Positions 24,489 through 31,784 of a stretch of DNA of 40,364 bases are shown here, in pieces. This DNA comes from Actinomycetes bacterium (GTDB taxonomy: Bacteria > Actinomycetota > Actinomycetes > S36-B12). Position 1 is the stretch's first letter. Every line of letters begins with the position of its first letter. The stretch is from NCBI GenBank assembly GCA_014190275.1, contig BJGE01000011.1:1-40364 (forward strand). Direction: 5' to 3'. The notes under the pieces are model-generated. The model had not been told where the DNA came from and did no database searches. It saw nothing but the letters and a program-made list of their open reading frames with translations. Made by a program: the position numbers and the translations under genes.

Positions 24489-24905
24489 GTGGGCCGTCGC
24501 CGCTGTTCCAAGCCGTCATGTAATGGTGCTGCGTCATCAACTTTTACCTACGTATACGCCGATTCGACCGCCGTGCTCGGCCCGTTGGCCACCTACTCGG
24601 AGCCGCATTGCTATGACCTCTGCCAGATGCATAGTGAGCGCATGACCGCTCCCATCGGCTGGGAGATCATCAGGATTACCCCTGACCTAGATGCCCTTAA
24701 GCCAACAAGTGATGATCTTGAGGCCTTAGCCGATGCGGTCCGGGAAGCGGCTCGACCGAGGTACCAACCGGATGCGGAGCCCGCGCCGCTACCGACCGGG
24801 TCGGTGGAAGTGGCCCGCCGCGGACACTTGCGGATGTTGACCAGTGTTGAGATCGAGGCGGCGCCAGACGATCAACTTTTTTCGGAGGATTTTGATCCGA
24901 GGTAG
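24489..24905 (+). CDS. DUF3499 family protein
   Basis: 138 aa. The N-terminal 60 residues are the conserved part: RRRCSKPSCNGAA with a CxxxxC pair, TFTYVYADSTAVLGPLAT, then HCYDLCQMHSERMTAPIGWE with a CxxxC-type pair and His, suggesting a zinc-ribbon-like fold. The C-terminal half is acidic and less conserved. This is the usual actinobacterial DUF3499 position upstream of phosphomannomutase. GTG 24489 was chosen from the upstream TAnnnT box; GTG 24486 would add one residue. The function is unknown; the paired cysteines suggest metal binding. Confidence 0.85.
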   Translation: MGRRRCSKPSCNGAASSTFTYVYADSTAVLGPLATYSEPHCYDLCQMHSERMTAPIGWEIIRITPDLDALKPTSDDLEALADAVREAARPRYQPDAEPAPLPTGSVEVARRGHLRMLTSVEIEAAPDDQLFSEDFDPR

Positions 24906-24946
24906 CAGCGGTATGGCCAAGTGCCGAACTGAGCTAGCCTGCTAGA

Positions 24947-24952
24947 TAGCCT
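24947..24952 (+). promoter_or_regulatory. -10 box of manB, leaderless
   Basis: TAGCCT lies at -12 to -7 from ATG 24959. The 53-bp gap after the DUF3499 gene has no ribosome-binding site near the ATG. Confidence 0.6.
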
Positions 24953-24958
24953 GAGCCC

Positions 24959-26389
24959 ATGAGCAGTTCGGGTTCACCGACCTTGGATTCCAATAATTTG
25001 GACGCCGTAATTAAGGCTTATGACGTCCGGGGGGTGTACCCACAGCAACTTGATGAGACCCTCGCGCACGCGGTGGGTGCGGCTTTTGTCCGGGTGGTGG
25101 AAGCTGGCGTGCAAGTTGGTGGGCCCGGGGTAATCGCCATCGGGCACGATATGCGCCCATCGGGACCGGATTTAGTCTCGGCTTTTGCTGATGGGGTGCG
25201 CGAGCAAGGTTGCGATGTTATCGAAATCGGTCTAGCTAGTACCGATGGCCTTTACTACGCATCCGGTTCGCTGGGGATTCCAGGGGCCATGTTCACCGCA
25301 AGCCATAACCCGGCAAAGTACAACGGGATCAAGCTTTGCCGTGCGGGTGCCGCCCCCGTTGGCCAAGACTCAGGTTTAAGGGAAATCCGCCGACTCGTAG
25401 AAAATGGCGTGCCGGCATTTGACGGGCCAAAGGGGCACCTGCGCCAGCAGGATCTACTAGGTGATTACGCACTCTTCCTGCGTGGCCTAGTTGATGTTTC
25501 GGGCATCCGCCCGCTGCGGGTGGTCGTTGATGCGGGGAATGGTATGGGCGGCTACACCGTCCCTGCGGTTCTCGGGGAGGCCGCCGGGTTACCCCCGCTA
25601 CCGCTCACTATTGACGAACTATTCTTCGATCTTGATGGCTCATTCCCAAATCACGAAGCCAACCCAATTGATCCAGAAAATCTGCTCGACCTGCAAATGC
25701 GAGTACGCGAGGTCGGCGCTGATCTTGGGTTGGCCTTTGATGGCGACGCCGATCGGTGTTTCGTTGTTGACGAGCGCGGTGAAATCGTCAGCCCCTCAAC
25801 GCTTACCGCCCTGATAGCAACTCGTGAACTAGCTAAGCACCCCGGATCCAAGATCATACACAATTTAATAACTTCCAAGGCGGTACCGGAAGTTGTTATC
25901 GAGTGTGGTGGCACTCCGGTTCGTACTCGCGTGGGGCACTCCTTTATAAAAGCGACAATGGCCGAGACGAACGCGGTGTTTGGCGGTGAGCATTCGGGCC
26001 ACTTCTACTTCCGGGATTTCTGGCGTGCGGATTCAGGAATGCTTGCCGCCCTTTACGCAATTGCCGCCCTCGGCGAAACTCCCGTCGGTACCACCATGTC
26101 GAGTTTGCTTGAGGCTTATGACAGATATGCGTCCAGCGGTGAAATCAATACGGAGGTAGTAGACCAAGCGGCGGCGACATTGGCTATTCGTAAGGCTTAT
26201 GGCAGCGGGGTGGGGGCGACCTCGGATGATCTTGATGGTCTGACCATCACAACCTCGACCTATTGGTTTAACGTTCGTCCGAGCAATACGGAACCGCTGT
26301 TAAGGCTCAATGTCGAAGCTGATGAGGTGGCGGTTATGGAACAAGTCCGCGATGAGGTGCTAGCGATCATGCGAGGGGGAACTAAATGA
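24959..26389 (+). CDS. manB: Phosphomannomutase/phosphoglucomutase
   Basis: 476 aa alpha-D-phosphohexomutase with all four domains. Visible are the Asp/Arg opening YDVRGVYP (21-28), active Ser115 in TASHNPAKYNGIK, the metal loop DGDADR near residue 260, the sugar loop GGEHSGHFYF near 345, and the phosphate-binding RPSNTEP near the end. It interconverts mannose-6-P and mannose-1-P (and perhaps glucose phosphates), feeding the GDP-mannose enzyme at 15460. It is transcribed with the Trm112-like and manA genes, overlapping the former (ATGA). Confidence 0.96.
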   Translation: MSSSGSPTLDSNNLDAVIKAYDVRGVYPQQLDETLAHAVGAAFVRVVEAGVQVGGPGVIAIGHDMRPSGPDLVSAFADGVREQGCDVIEIGLASTDGLYYASGSLGIPGAMFTASHNPAKYNGIKLCRAGAAPVGQDSGLREIRRLVENGVPAFDGPKGHLRQQDLLGDYALFLRGLVDVSGIRPLRVVVDAGNGMGGYTVPAVLGEAAGLPPLPLTIDELFFDLDGSFPNHEANPIDPENLLDLQMRVREVGADLGLAFDGDADRCFVVDERGEIVSPSTLTALIATRELAKHPGSKIIHNLITSKAVPEVVIECGGTPVRTRVGHSFIKATMAETNAVFGGEHSGHFYFRDFWRADSGMLAALYAIAALGETPVGTTMSSLLEAYDRYASSGEINTEVVDQAAATLAIRKAYGSGVGATSDDLDGLTITTSTYWFNVRPSNTEPLLRLNVEADEVAVMEQVRDEVLAIMRGGTK

Positions 26390-26571
26390 CAACTGGACCA
26401 TTAGGTCTAGATGCAGCCCTCTGGGGTGTGTTGGCGTGCCCATGCCCGCAGCATGCACCGGTTGTCGCTGATGAATTAAGCGGTCAGATCGCCTGTACGA
26501 AATGCGATGCACGATTTAACGTCTTAGACGGTATCCCGATCATGTTGTTGGATGCAACGGAGCAGGGCTGA
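26386..26571 (+). CDS. Trm112-like zinc-ribbon protein
   Basis: 61 aa. The single domain shows LACPCPQHAPVV, then GQIACTKCDARFNVLDGIPIMLL in two conserved pieces (CTKC and the DGIPIML end), the Trm112p-like pattern. In eukaryotes Trm112 activates methyltransferases; bacterial versions are small partners or orphans of unknown client. ATG overlaps the manB stop (ATGA) and manA starts 2 nt after the stop, so the gene is firmly embedded in the mannose operon. From memory, many actinobacteria carry a SIS-domain sugar isomerase gene between this gene and manA; it is absent here. Confidence 0.9.
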   Translation: MTTGPLGLDAALWGVLACPCPQHAPVVADELSGQIACTKCDARFNVLDGIPIMLLDATEQG

Positions 26572-26573
26572 AG

Positions 26574-27656
26574 ATGCTCGTCGTCCGCGGTGCAGTTAAG
26601 GATTATGACTGGGGAATTGCCGATGGCCTGGCTTCATGGGCCGGTGCGAGCACCGGTGGTCCCCAGGCGGAATTGTGGTTCGGCGTGCACCCCGGTGGCC
26701 CATCACCATTAGTTGATGCGGAAGGCGACGAAACCGGTGAGGTTCTCGCAGATAGATTCGATATCGCCGCGATCCCGCTCCTCGTGAAGTTGCTCGCAGC
26801 TGCACGGCCACTAAGTGTGCAGGTGCATCCGCAGTTATCGGTAGCCGAAGCTGGTTGGCGTTCGCAGCAGGCACCGGGTGCGCCCCGCGTTCTTAGCGAC
26901 CCATTCGAGAAAACTGAAATGCTCATCGCGCTCGAGCCATTTGAGGCTTTTGCTGGTTGGCGGGATCTAGATCAGGTGATTTCGATGTTAACCCACATAG
27001 ATGGAGCCCAAGGGGTAGTAGAACTGCTAGCAGCCAATAACCTAGGCGGGGCGATAGGTGTGCTCCTGGAAATCAGTACCAAGGAGCGCATTGCTTCACT
27101 CGCTGCAGCGGCGCGTGCCGCCGGCTTAGCCGAGGCACAGGTCGCGGCGTACCTAACCGTTGCCGAGAACTACCCTGATGATCCCGGCGCACTTGTTACG
27201 GTGCTTCTCGACTACTTGAGCCTGTCCGCCGGCGAGGCCGTTTACGTTCCAGCAGGAGTGCCCCACAGCTATATCCGAGGTATCGGCCTCGAGGTGATGA
27301 CATCGAGTGACAACGTGATCCGTCTTGGTCTTACCAGCAAGCCGGTGTTTGTGGATCAGGCGATTGCCGCGCTGCGTGCAGATCTGCAACCACAGATTGT
27401 GCGAGCAGTACACGGAGATATCCTGTGGCCGGTCAACTCGCCTTTCGTTGTGCGCATGCTGACCGAAGGCGTGGAGCGGATACCGATGGGTGCATATCGA
27501 ATTCTGGTGCTAATCGAGGGCTCGGCTAGGGTAATTTCTGATGCGGCTGAGATCACTTTGCGCCTTGGCACCGCGGCTGTCATGGCCGCTGATGATCCAG
27601 ATGCCTTTGTCGAGGCCGACGGTCTCGTAGCTATCGTCCAATCCACCGAGCGTTAG
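26574..27656 (+). CDS. manA: Mannose-6-phosphate isomerase, class I
   Basis: 360 aa, type I phosphomannose isomerase (cupin fold, zinc). Hallmarks are KDYDWG at the N-terminus, AELWFGVHPGGPS, the zinc-ligand pair in LSVQVHPQ, an EPFEAFAGWRD segment, and YVPAGVPHSYIRGIGLEVMTSSDN over two conserved pieces (PAGVPHSY and GLEVM). It links fructose-6-P to mannose-6-P, the entry to GDP-mannose. It follows the Trm112-like gene by 2 nt. Its stop codon TAG (27654-27656) is also the first three bases of the next gene's -10 box. Confidence 0.96.
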   Translation: MLVVRGAVKDYDWGIADGLASWAGASTGGPQAELWFGVHPGGPSPLVDAEGDETGEVLADRFDIAAIPLLVKLLAAARPLSVQVHPQLSVAEAGWRSQQAPGAPRVLSDPFEKTEMLIALEPFEAFAGWRDLDQVISMLTHIDGAQGVVELLAANNLGGAIGVLLEISTKERIASLAAAARAAGLAEAQVAAYLTVAENYPDDPGALVTVLLDYLSLSAGEAVYVPAGVPHSYIRGIGLEVMTSSDNVIRLGLTSKPVFVDQAIAALRADLQPQIVRAVHGDILWPVNSPFVVRMLTEGVERIPMGAYRILVLIEGSARVISDAAEITLRLGTAAVMAADDPDAFVEADGLVAIVQSTER

Positions 27657-27659
27657 GAT
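27654..27659 (+). promoter_or_regulatory. -10 box of CDF gene, leaderless
   Basis: TAGGAT lies at -12 to -7 from ATG 27666 and shares its first three bases with the manA stop codon. The 9-bp gap has no room for a leader beyond manA. Confidence 0.6.
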
Positions 27660-27665
27660 GAATTC

Positions 27666-28574
27666 ATGAGCACCGAGGGTGGCAAGAAGGCAGTTGTTGC
27701 CGCTTTGCTGGCAAATGTTGGAATTGCGACAAGCAAGTTCATTGCCTTCTTTTTCACCGGATCCTCTTCGATGCTCTCTGAAGCGATTCACTCGGTTGCC
27801 GACTCGAGCAATCAGGTGTTGCTTTTAATAGGGAACAAGCGCGCGCAACAGGTCGCCGATGAAAAACACCCATTCGGTTACGGTCGTCGACGTTTCGTCT
27901 ACGGGTTTATTGTTGCGGTGGTGCTGTTTTTGATAGGTGGACTTTTCTCCCTTTATGAAGGTCTGCACAAGTGGCAGCGCCCCGAGCCACTTGACGACTG
28001 GTGGATTGCGGTACTTGTGCTTATTGTCGCTATCGGCTTGGAGTCGTTTTCTTTTCGGACGGCACTGCGTGAGGCCAACAAGTCGCGGGGTAAAAGGTCG
28101 TTGGTCGCGTTCGTGAAGGATGCGCGCCAACCTGAACTCCCGGTGATCTTGTTAGAGGACGCTGGCGCACTCGTGGGATTGTTATTTGCCTTGATCGGCG
28201 TAGGGATGGCGGTGTTAACCGGTGATGGTCGCTGGGATGCGGTTGGCGCGATGGCGGTTGGCACCTTGCTGCTCATCATCGCCGTCTTCTTGGCCCTGGA
28301 GATGGCAACCATGTTGGTGGGCGAAAGTGCGTTGCCCGAAGAAGTCGCAGCGATTAGGGCGGCGCTTGAATCCGCGCCGCTGGTCGAGCGGGTTATCCAC
28401 CTGCGCACCATGCACGTAGGCCCGGATGAGTTGCTCGTCGGAGCGAAGATTGCCATTAGGCACAGTGAAACCGCAGCCGGAATAGTGGCCGGAATTAACG
28501 AAGCAGAGCGGGCGATGCGAGCCGCGGTGCCGTCGGCCAAATATGTCTTCATCGAACCTGATCTGGACGCCTAG
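27666..28574 (+). CDS. Cation diffusion facilitator family transporter
   Basis: 302 aa, six predicted membrane helices and a short cytosolic C-terminal domain. TM2 has the metal-site pattern His42-x3-Asp46 (AIHSVADSSNQ), followed by KHPFGYGRRRF. TM5 contains LLEDAGALVG (Glu164-Asp165) and lacks the usual HxxxD, as in the SLC30A9-like branch of the family. CDF proteins exchange divalent metals such as Zn or Mn for protons; the altered TM5 makes metal choice uncertain. The start is fixed by a TAnnnT box at the leaderless position. In other actinobacteria a similar transporter lies between manA and ahcY. Confidence 0.9.
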   Translation: MSTEGGKKAVVAALLANVGIATSKFIAFFFTGSSSMLSEAIHSVADSSNQVLLLIGNKRAQQVADEKHPFGYGRRRFVYGFIVAVVLFLIGGLFSLYEGLHKWQRPEPLDDWWIAVLVLIVAIGLESFSFRTALREANKSRGKRSLVAFVKDARQPELPVILLEDAGALVGLLFALIGVGMAVLTGDGRWDAVGAMAVGTLLLIIAVFLALEMATMLVGESALPEEVAAIRAALESAPLVERVIHLRTMHVGPDELLVGAKIAIRHSETAAGIVAGINEAERAMRAAVPSAKYVFIEPDLDA

Positions 28575-28606
28575 CAGGCTCAATGCGCGCCCAGGGCGTG
28601 GCGCAT

Positions 28607-28634
28607 TTGCCATATCTTGCCCATCTGGCACAAT
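28607..28634 (+). promoter_or_regulatory. Candidate ahcY promoter
   Basis: TTGCCA (28607-28612) and CACAAT (28629-28634) are 16 bp apart. Transcription near 28641 would give a leader of about 105 nt ending in GAGGAG before ATG 28746. The leader is GC-rich and can fold locally, but no known SAM or SAH riboswitch core was recognised in it. Confidence 0.5.
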
Positions 28635-28745
28635 ATGGGGGTCGCCATGGTCCGGAGCCCTGGTCCCCGTCGCGGCCTTCCTTAACTGGCGAACCATCGA
28701 AGCCTCGTGCCGTTCGCACCACCTACGCCGACGAGGAGTCCTTAG

Positions 28746-30203
28746 ATGTCTGTTAGCAAAGCCGACGGCACGCCTGACTACAAGGTTGCCGATCTTTCCT
28801 TGGCCGATTTCGGCCGTGATGAAATTCGACTAGCTGAGCACGAGATGCCCGGCTTGATGGCAATGCGCTCTGAATTTGGTGCGGACAAGCCGCTGAAGGG
28901 TGCCCGCATCACCGGTTCACTTCATATGACAATTCAGACGGCTGTGCTCATCGAGACGCTGGTTGATCTGGGCGCCGATGTGCGTTGGGCTTCCTGCAAT
29001 ATTTTTTCAACCCAAGATCATGCTGCGGCCGCGGTAGTAGTCGGCCGTGGTGGGACGGTTGCGAAGCCCAATGGTGTACCGGTTTTCGCTTGGAAGGGTG
29101 AAACCCTGCCGGAGTACTGGTGGTGTACCGAGCAGATCCTAATGTGGCCGGATGGCAAAGGCCCGAACATGATTCTTGATGATGGTGGCGACGCCACGAT
29201 GCTGGTCCACAAGGGCACCGAGTTCGAGGCTGCCGGCCTGGTGCCGACCCCCGATGAGACCACCTCGGAGGAGTATGCGGTCGTTCTTGAAACCCTGCGC
29301 CGTTCGCTCACCGAGGACGCAACCCGCTGGACTCAAATCGGGGCCGGGATCAAGGGGGTAACCGAAGAAACCACCACCGGGGTGCATCGCCTTTACGAGA
29401 TGATGCGTGAAGGTTCTTTGATGTTCCCGGCAATCAATGTCAACGATTCGGTGACGAAGAGCAAGTTTGACAACAAGTACGGCTGCCGTCACTCCTTAAT
29501 TGACGGACTCAACCGGGCGACCGATGTCATGATCGGCGGCAAGGTTGCGGTGGTCTGCGGATTTGGTGATGTTGGTAAGGGCAGCGCTGACTCACTGCGT
29601 GGCCAAGGTGCGCGCGTGATCATCACCGAGATCGACCCCATCTGCGCGCTGCAGGCAGCTATGGATGGGTACCAAGTCTCCAAGCTAGACGATGTCATTG
29701 ACGTTGCTGACATATTCATTACCGCAACCGGGTGCTACGACGTCATCACGGCCGAACAAATGGGCAAAATGAAGCATCAGGCAATCGTTGCAAATATTGG
29801 TCACTTCGACAATGAAATTGACATTGCTGGCCTAACTGCAACTCCGGGCATAGTCCGCAAAACCATCAAACCGCAAGTTGATGAGTGGACCTTCCCAGAT
29901 GGTCACGCCATCATCATGTTGTCGGAAGGTCGCTTGATGAACCTTGGCAATGCCACCGGCCACCCATCGTTTGTCATGAGCAACTCCTTCACCAATCAGG
30001 TGCTGGCGCAAATCGAGTTGTTCACCAAGCTTGATGAGTACCCACTCGGTGTCTACACCTTGCCGAAGGAGCTTGACGAGAAGGTGGCCCGTTTGCACCT
30101 TGATGCGCTAGGGGTCCGCCTAACTGAATTGAGTAAGAAGCAGGCCGAATATCTGGGCGTTGATGTTGCTGGCCCATACAAGCCGGAGCTGTACCGCTAC
30201 TAG
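28746..30203 (+). CDS. ahcY: Adenosylhomocysteinase
   Basis: 485 aa S-adenosylhomocysteine hydrolase, the long actinobacterial length. It splits S-adenosylhomocysteine to adenosine and homocysteine and keeps the methyl cycle running. Seen are [32 protein letters not shown] in two conserved pieces, [16 protein letters not shown] around the catalytic Asp/Lys, the NAD loop [11 protein letters not shown], and the closing PYKPELYRY with the family's terminal Tyr. ATG 28746 follows GAGGAG by 8-9 nt, so this gene is leadered. A strong terminator follows 35 bp after the stop. Confidence 0.98.
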   Translation: MSVSKADGTPDYKVADLSLADFGRDEIRLAEHEMPGLMAMRSEFGADKPLKGARITGSLHMTIQTAVLIETLVDLGADVRWASCNIFSTQDHAAAAVVVGRGGTVAKPNGVPVFAWKGETLPEYWWCTEQILMWPDGKGPNMILDDGGDATMLVHKGTEFEAAGLVPTPDETTSEEYAVVLETLRRSLTEDATRWTQIGAGIKGVTEETTTGVHRLYEMMREGSLMFPAINVNDSVTKSKFDNKYGCRHSLIDGLNRATDVMIGGKVAVVCGFGDVGKGSADSLRGQGARVIITEIDPICALQAAMDGYQVSKLDDVIDVADIFITATGCYDVITAEQMGKMKHQAIVANIGHFDNEIDIAGLTATPGIVRKTIKPQVDEWTFPDGHAIIMLSEGRLMNLGNATGHPSFVMSNSFTNQVLAQIELFTKLDEYPLGVYTLPKELDEKVARLHLDALGVRLTELSKKQAEYLGVDVAGPYKPELYRY

Positions 30204-30238
30204 AAGTTCACGTTGTCACCGAATCGGTTAACGAGGGG

Positions 30239-30276
30239 GCTACCAACCAGCTGGTGCTGGTTGGTAGCACTTTTTT
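30239..30276 (+). terminator. Intrinsic terminator after ahcY
   Basis: A perfect 13-bp stem (30239-30251 with 30256-30268) closes a TGGT tetraloop and is followed by AC and six T residues (30271-30276). Textbook Rho-independent form, and the clearest terminator in the window. Confidence 0.95.
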
Positions 30277-30307
30277 GGGTCAAGGCCCCAGCAAATCACC
30301 CGAGCGC

Positions 30308-30313
30308 TAACGT
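30308..30313 (+). promoter_or_regulatory. -10 box of CPBP gene, leaderless
   Basis: TAACGT lies at -12 to -7 from ATG 30320, just downstream of the ahcY terminator, so it would start the CPBP-mtrAB-lpqB run. Confidence 0.6.
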
Positions 30314-30319
30314 GACGCC

Positions 30320-31027
30320 ATGTTAGAGGCGGCCAAGTTGGTGCATCCGCGCTGGGGCTTGTGGGATGTGCTTATCACCTTGGTTGGCGCCTCGGTGTTG
30401 TCCGCGGTGTCCGTGTTCGCGCTGCAGGCGCTAGCCGCACCATTGCCCTGGTTAATCTTGGTGGGCGGCACCGTGCCCTGGGTGGCCCTGGCCGGGTGGC
30501 CGCTATTAATCACAAAGGTTCGCGGCAATGGCCCTCGTATTGATCTTGGGCTGCGGCTTTCTTGGCGCGATGCCGGCTTCGGAGTAGTTGGCGGGGTGGC
30601 CGCTTTGCTGGTGGCGCTCGTTGTGGCCGCGATTTCGGCCGCCATCTTCGGTGAGTTCACCTCCGTGGCCGGTGAGGTCGGGGCCGAGTTGGCGGCATTG
30701 GGCAACCCCTTGGTCCTGCTGGCGTTCGGGTTGATAGTTGTCATTGGCGCGCCGGTTGCCGAAGAACTGGCGTTTCGTGGTCTGTTCTTTGCTGCGCTCC
30801 GGGCGCGCAGCGTCGGACCGGTGCTCAGCGTGGCCATCACGGCTGTGGCATTTGCCCTATTTCACCTAGAACCTGCACGTATCGGGGTGCTCCTTGGAGT
30901 CGGTGTCGTCCTTGGGATCGTGCGGTGGCGCACCGGCTCGTTGGGGGCCTCGATGGTGGCCCACGGGGTGGTGAACGCCCCGGCAGCGGTATTTATCGCC
31001 CTAGGTTTGCCAGGGGTGACACCATAG
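30320..31027 (+). CDS. CPBP intramembrane metalloprotease family
   Basis: 235 aa, about six to eight membrane helices. The three CPBP (CAAX/Abi) motifs are intact: Glu148-Glu149-x3-Arg153, FALFH with His182, and HGVVN with His215 and Asn219. Bacterial CPBP proteins are membrane glutamate proteases linked to prenylated-protein processing, bacteriocin immunity or sigma-factor signalling; the client here is unknown. It lies 5 bp upstream of mtrA, so it may be co-transcribed with the two-component system. Its stop shares a base with the weak -10 box of mtrA. Confidence 0.88.
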   Translation: MLEAAKLVHPRWGLWDVLITLVGASVLSAVSVFALQALAAPLPWLILVGGTVPWVALAGWPLLITKVRGNGPRIDLGLRLSWRDAGFGVVGGVAALLVALVVAAISAAIFGEFTSVAGEVGAELAALGNPLVLLAFGLIVVIGAPVAEELAFRGLFFAALRARSVGPVLSVAITAVAFALFHLEPARIGVLLGVGVVLGIVRWRTGSLGASMVAHGVVNAPAAVFIALGLPGVTP

Positions 31028-31031
31028 GGGC

Positions 31032-31739
31032 ATGAACACCGATCTGGGCGCATCCTCCCCGGCCCGCGGCCGCGTCCTTGTCGTTGATGATGACCAAGCC
31101 TTATCGGAGATGCTTGGCATCGTCCTACGGGGTGAAGGCTTCGACCCGGTCTTCTGCGGTGATGGTGCACAAGCCCTGAATGTCTTTAGGGCCACCAAGC
31201 CCGATGTGGTGCTACTGGATCTCATGCTGCCGGGTCGTGATGGCATAGATGTGTGTCGGGCGATTCGCGCCGAATCCGGTGTCCCGATCGTGATGCTCAC
31301 CGCGAAGACCGACACCGTTGATGTGGTGGTGGGTCTGGAGTCTGGTGCCGACGACTACATAGTGAAACCATTTAAGCCCAAGGAGTTGGTGGCACGTATC
31401 CGTGCTCGCATGCGTCGTAACGATGATGCGCCACCCGTCACTTTGTCGATCGGTGATTTAGCAATCGATGTCCGTGGCCATCAAGTGACACGTGGTGAGC
31501 AGGTTCTCTCGTTAACACCACTTGAGTTTGACCTGCTCGTGTGTTTAGCCCGGCGACCCAGGCAAGTTTTCACGCGCGAGGTCTTGCTTCAAGAGGTCTG
31601 GGGCTATCGCCATGCAGCCGACACCCGATTGGTGAATGTTCACGTACAGCGGCTGCGCGCGAAGATTGAACATGATCCAGAAGATCCGATAATTGTGGTT
31701 ACGGTCAGAGGCGTCGGCTACAAGGCCGGCACGGTTTAG
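31032..31739 (+). CDS. mtrA: Response regulator MtrA
   Basis: 235 aa OmpR-class regulator. Receiver domain with the acidic pocket Asp19-Asp20-Asp21, phosphoacceptor Asp63 in LLDLMLPGRDG, the MLTAK threonine and the KPFKPKEL lysine. The C-terminal winged helix (about 140-232) has LTPLEFDLLVCLARRP and RVGVGY-like VRGVGYKAG. MtrA with kinase MtrB controls cell wall turnover, division and osmotic response in actinobacteria. CACCAT at -12 to -7 keeps the A and T of a leaderless -10, and the upstream CPBP stop is 4 bp away. mtrB follows after 45 bp. Confidence 0.96.
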   Translation: MNTDLGASSPARGRVLVVDDDQALSEMLGIVLRGEGFDPVFCGDGAQALNVFRATKPDVVLLDLMLPGRDGIDVCRAIRAESGVPIVMLTAKTDTVDVVVGLESGADDYIVKPFKPKELVARIRARMRRNDDAPPVTLSIGDLAIDVRGHQVTRGEQVLSLTPLEFDLLVCLARRPRQVFTREVLLQEVWGYRHAADTRLVNVHVQRLRAKIEHDPEDPIIVVTVRGVGYKAGTV

Positions 31740-31784
31740 CCGGTTGCCGGTAATCACCGAACCGCGCGCCATCGGCCCATACAT

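Noticed and set aside
28641-28745. SAH or SAM riboswitch upstream of ahcY
   Set aside because: The gene makes it tempting, but the conserved core segments of known SAH and SAM classes were not found by eye, so no riboswitch is called.
30307-30840. 177-codon minus-strand frame opposite the CPBP gene
   Set aside because: Antisense to intact CPBP motifs; low-complexity Ser/Thr/Ala/Pro product typical of the complement of membrane-protein genes.
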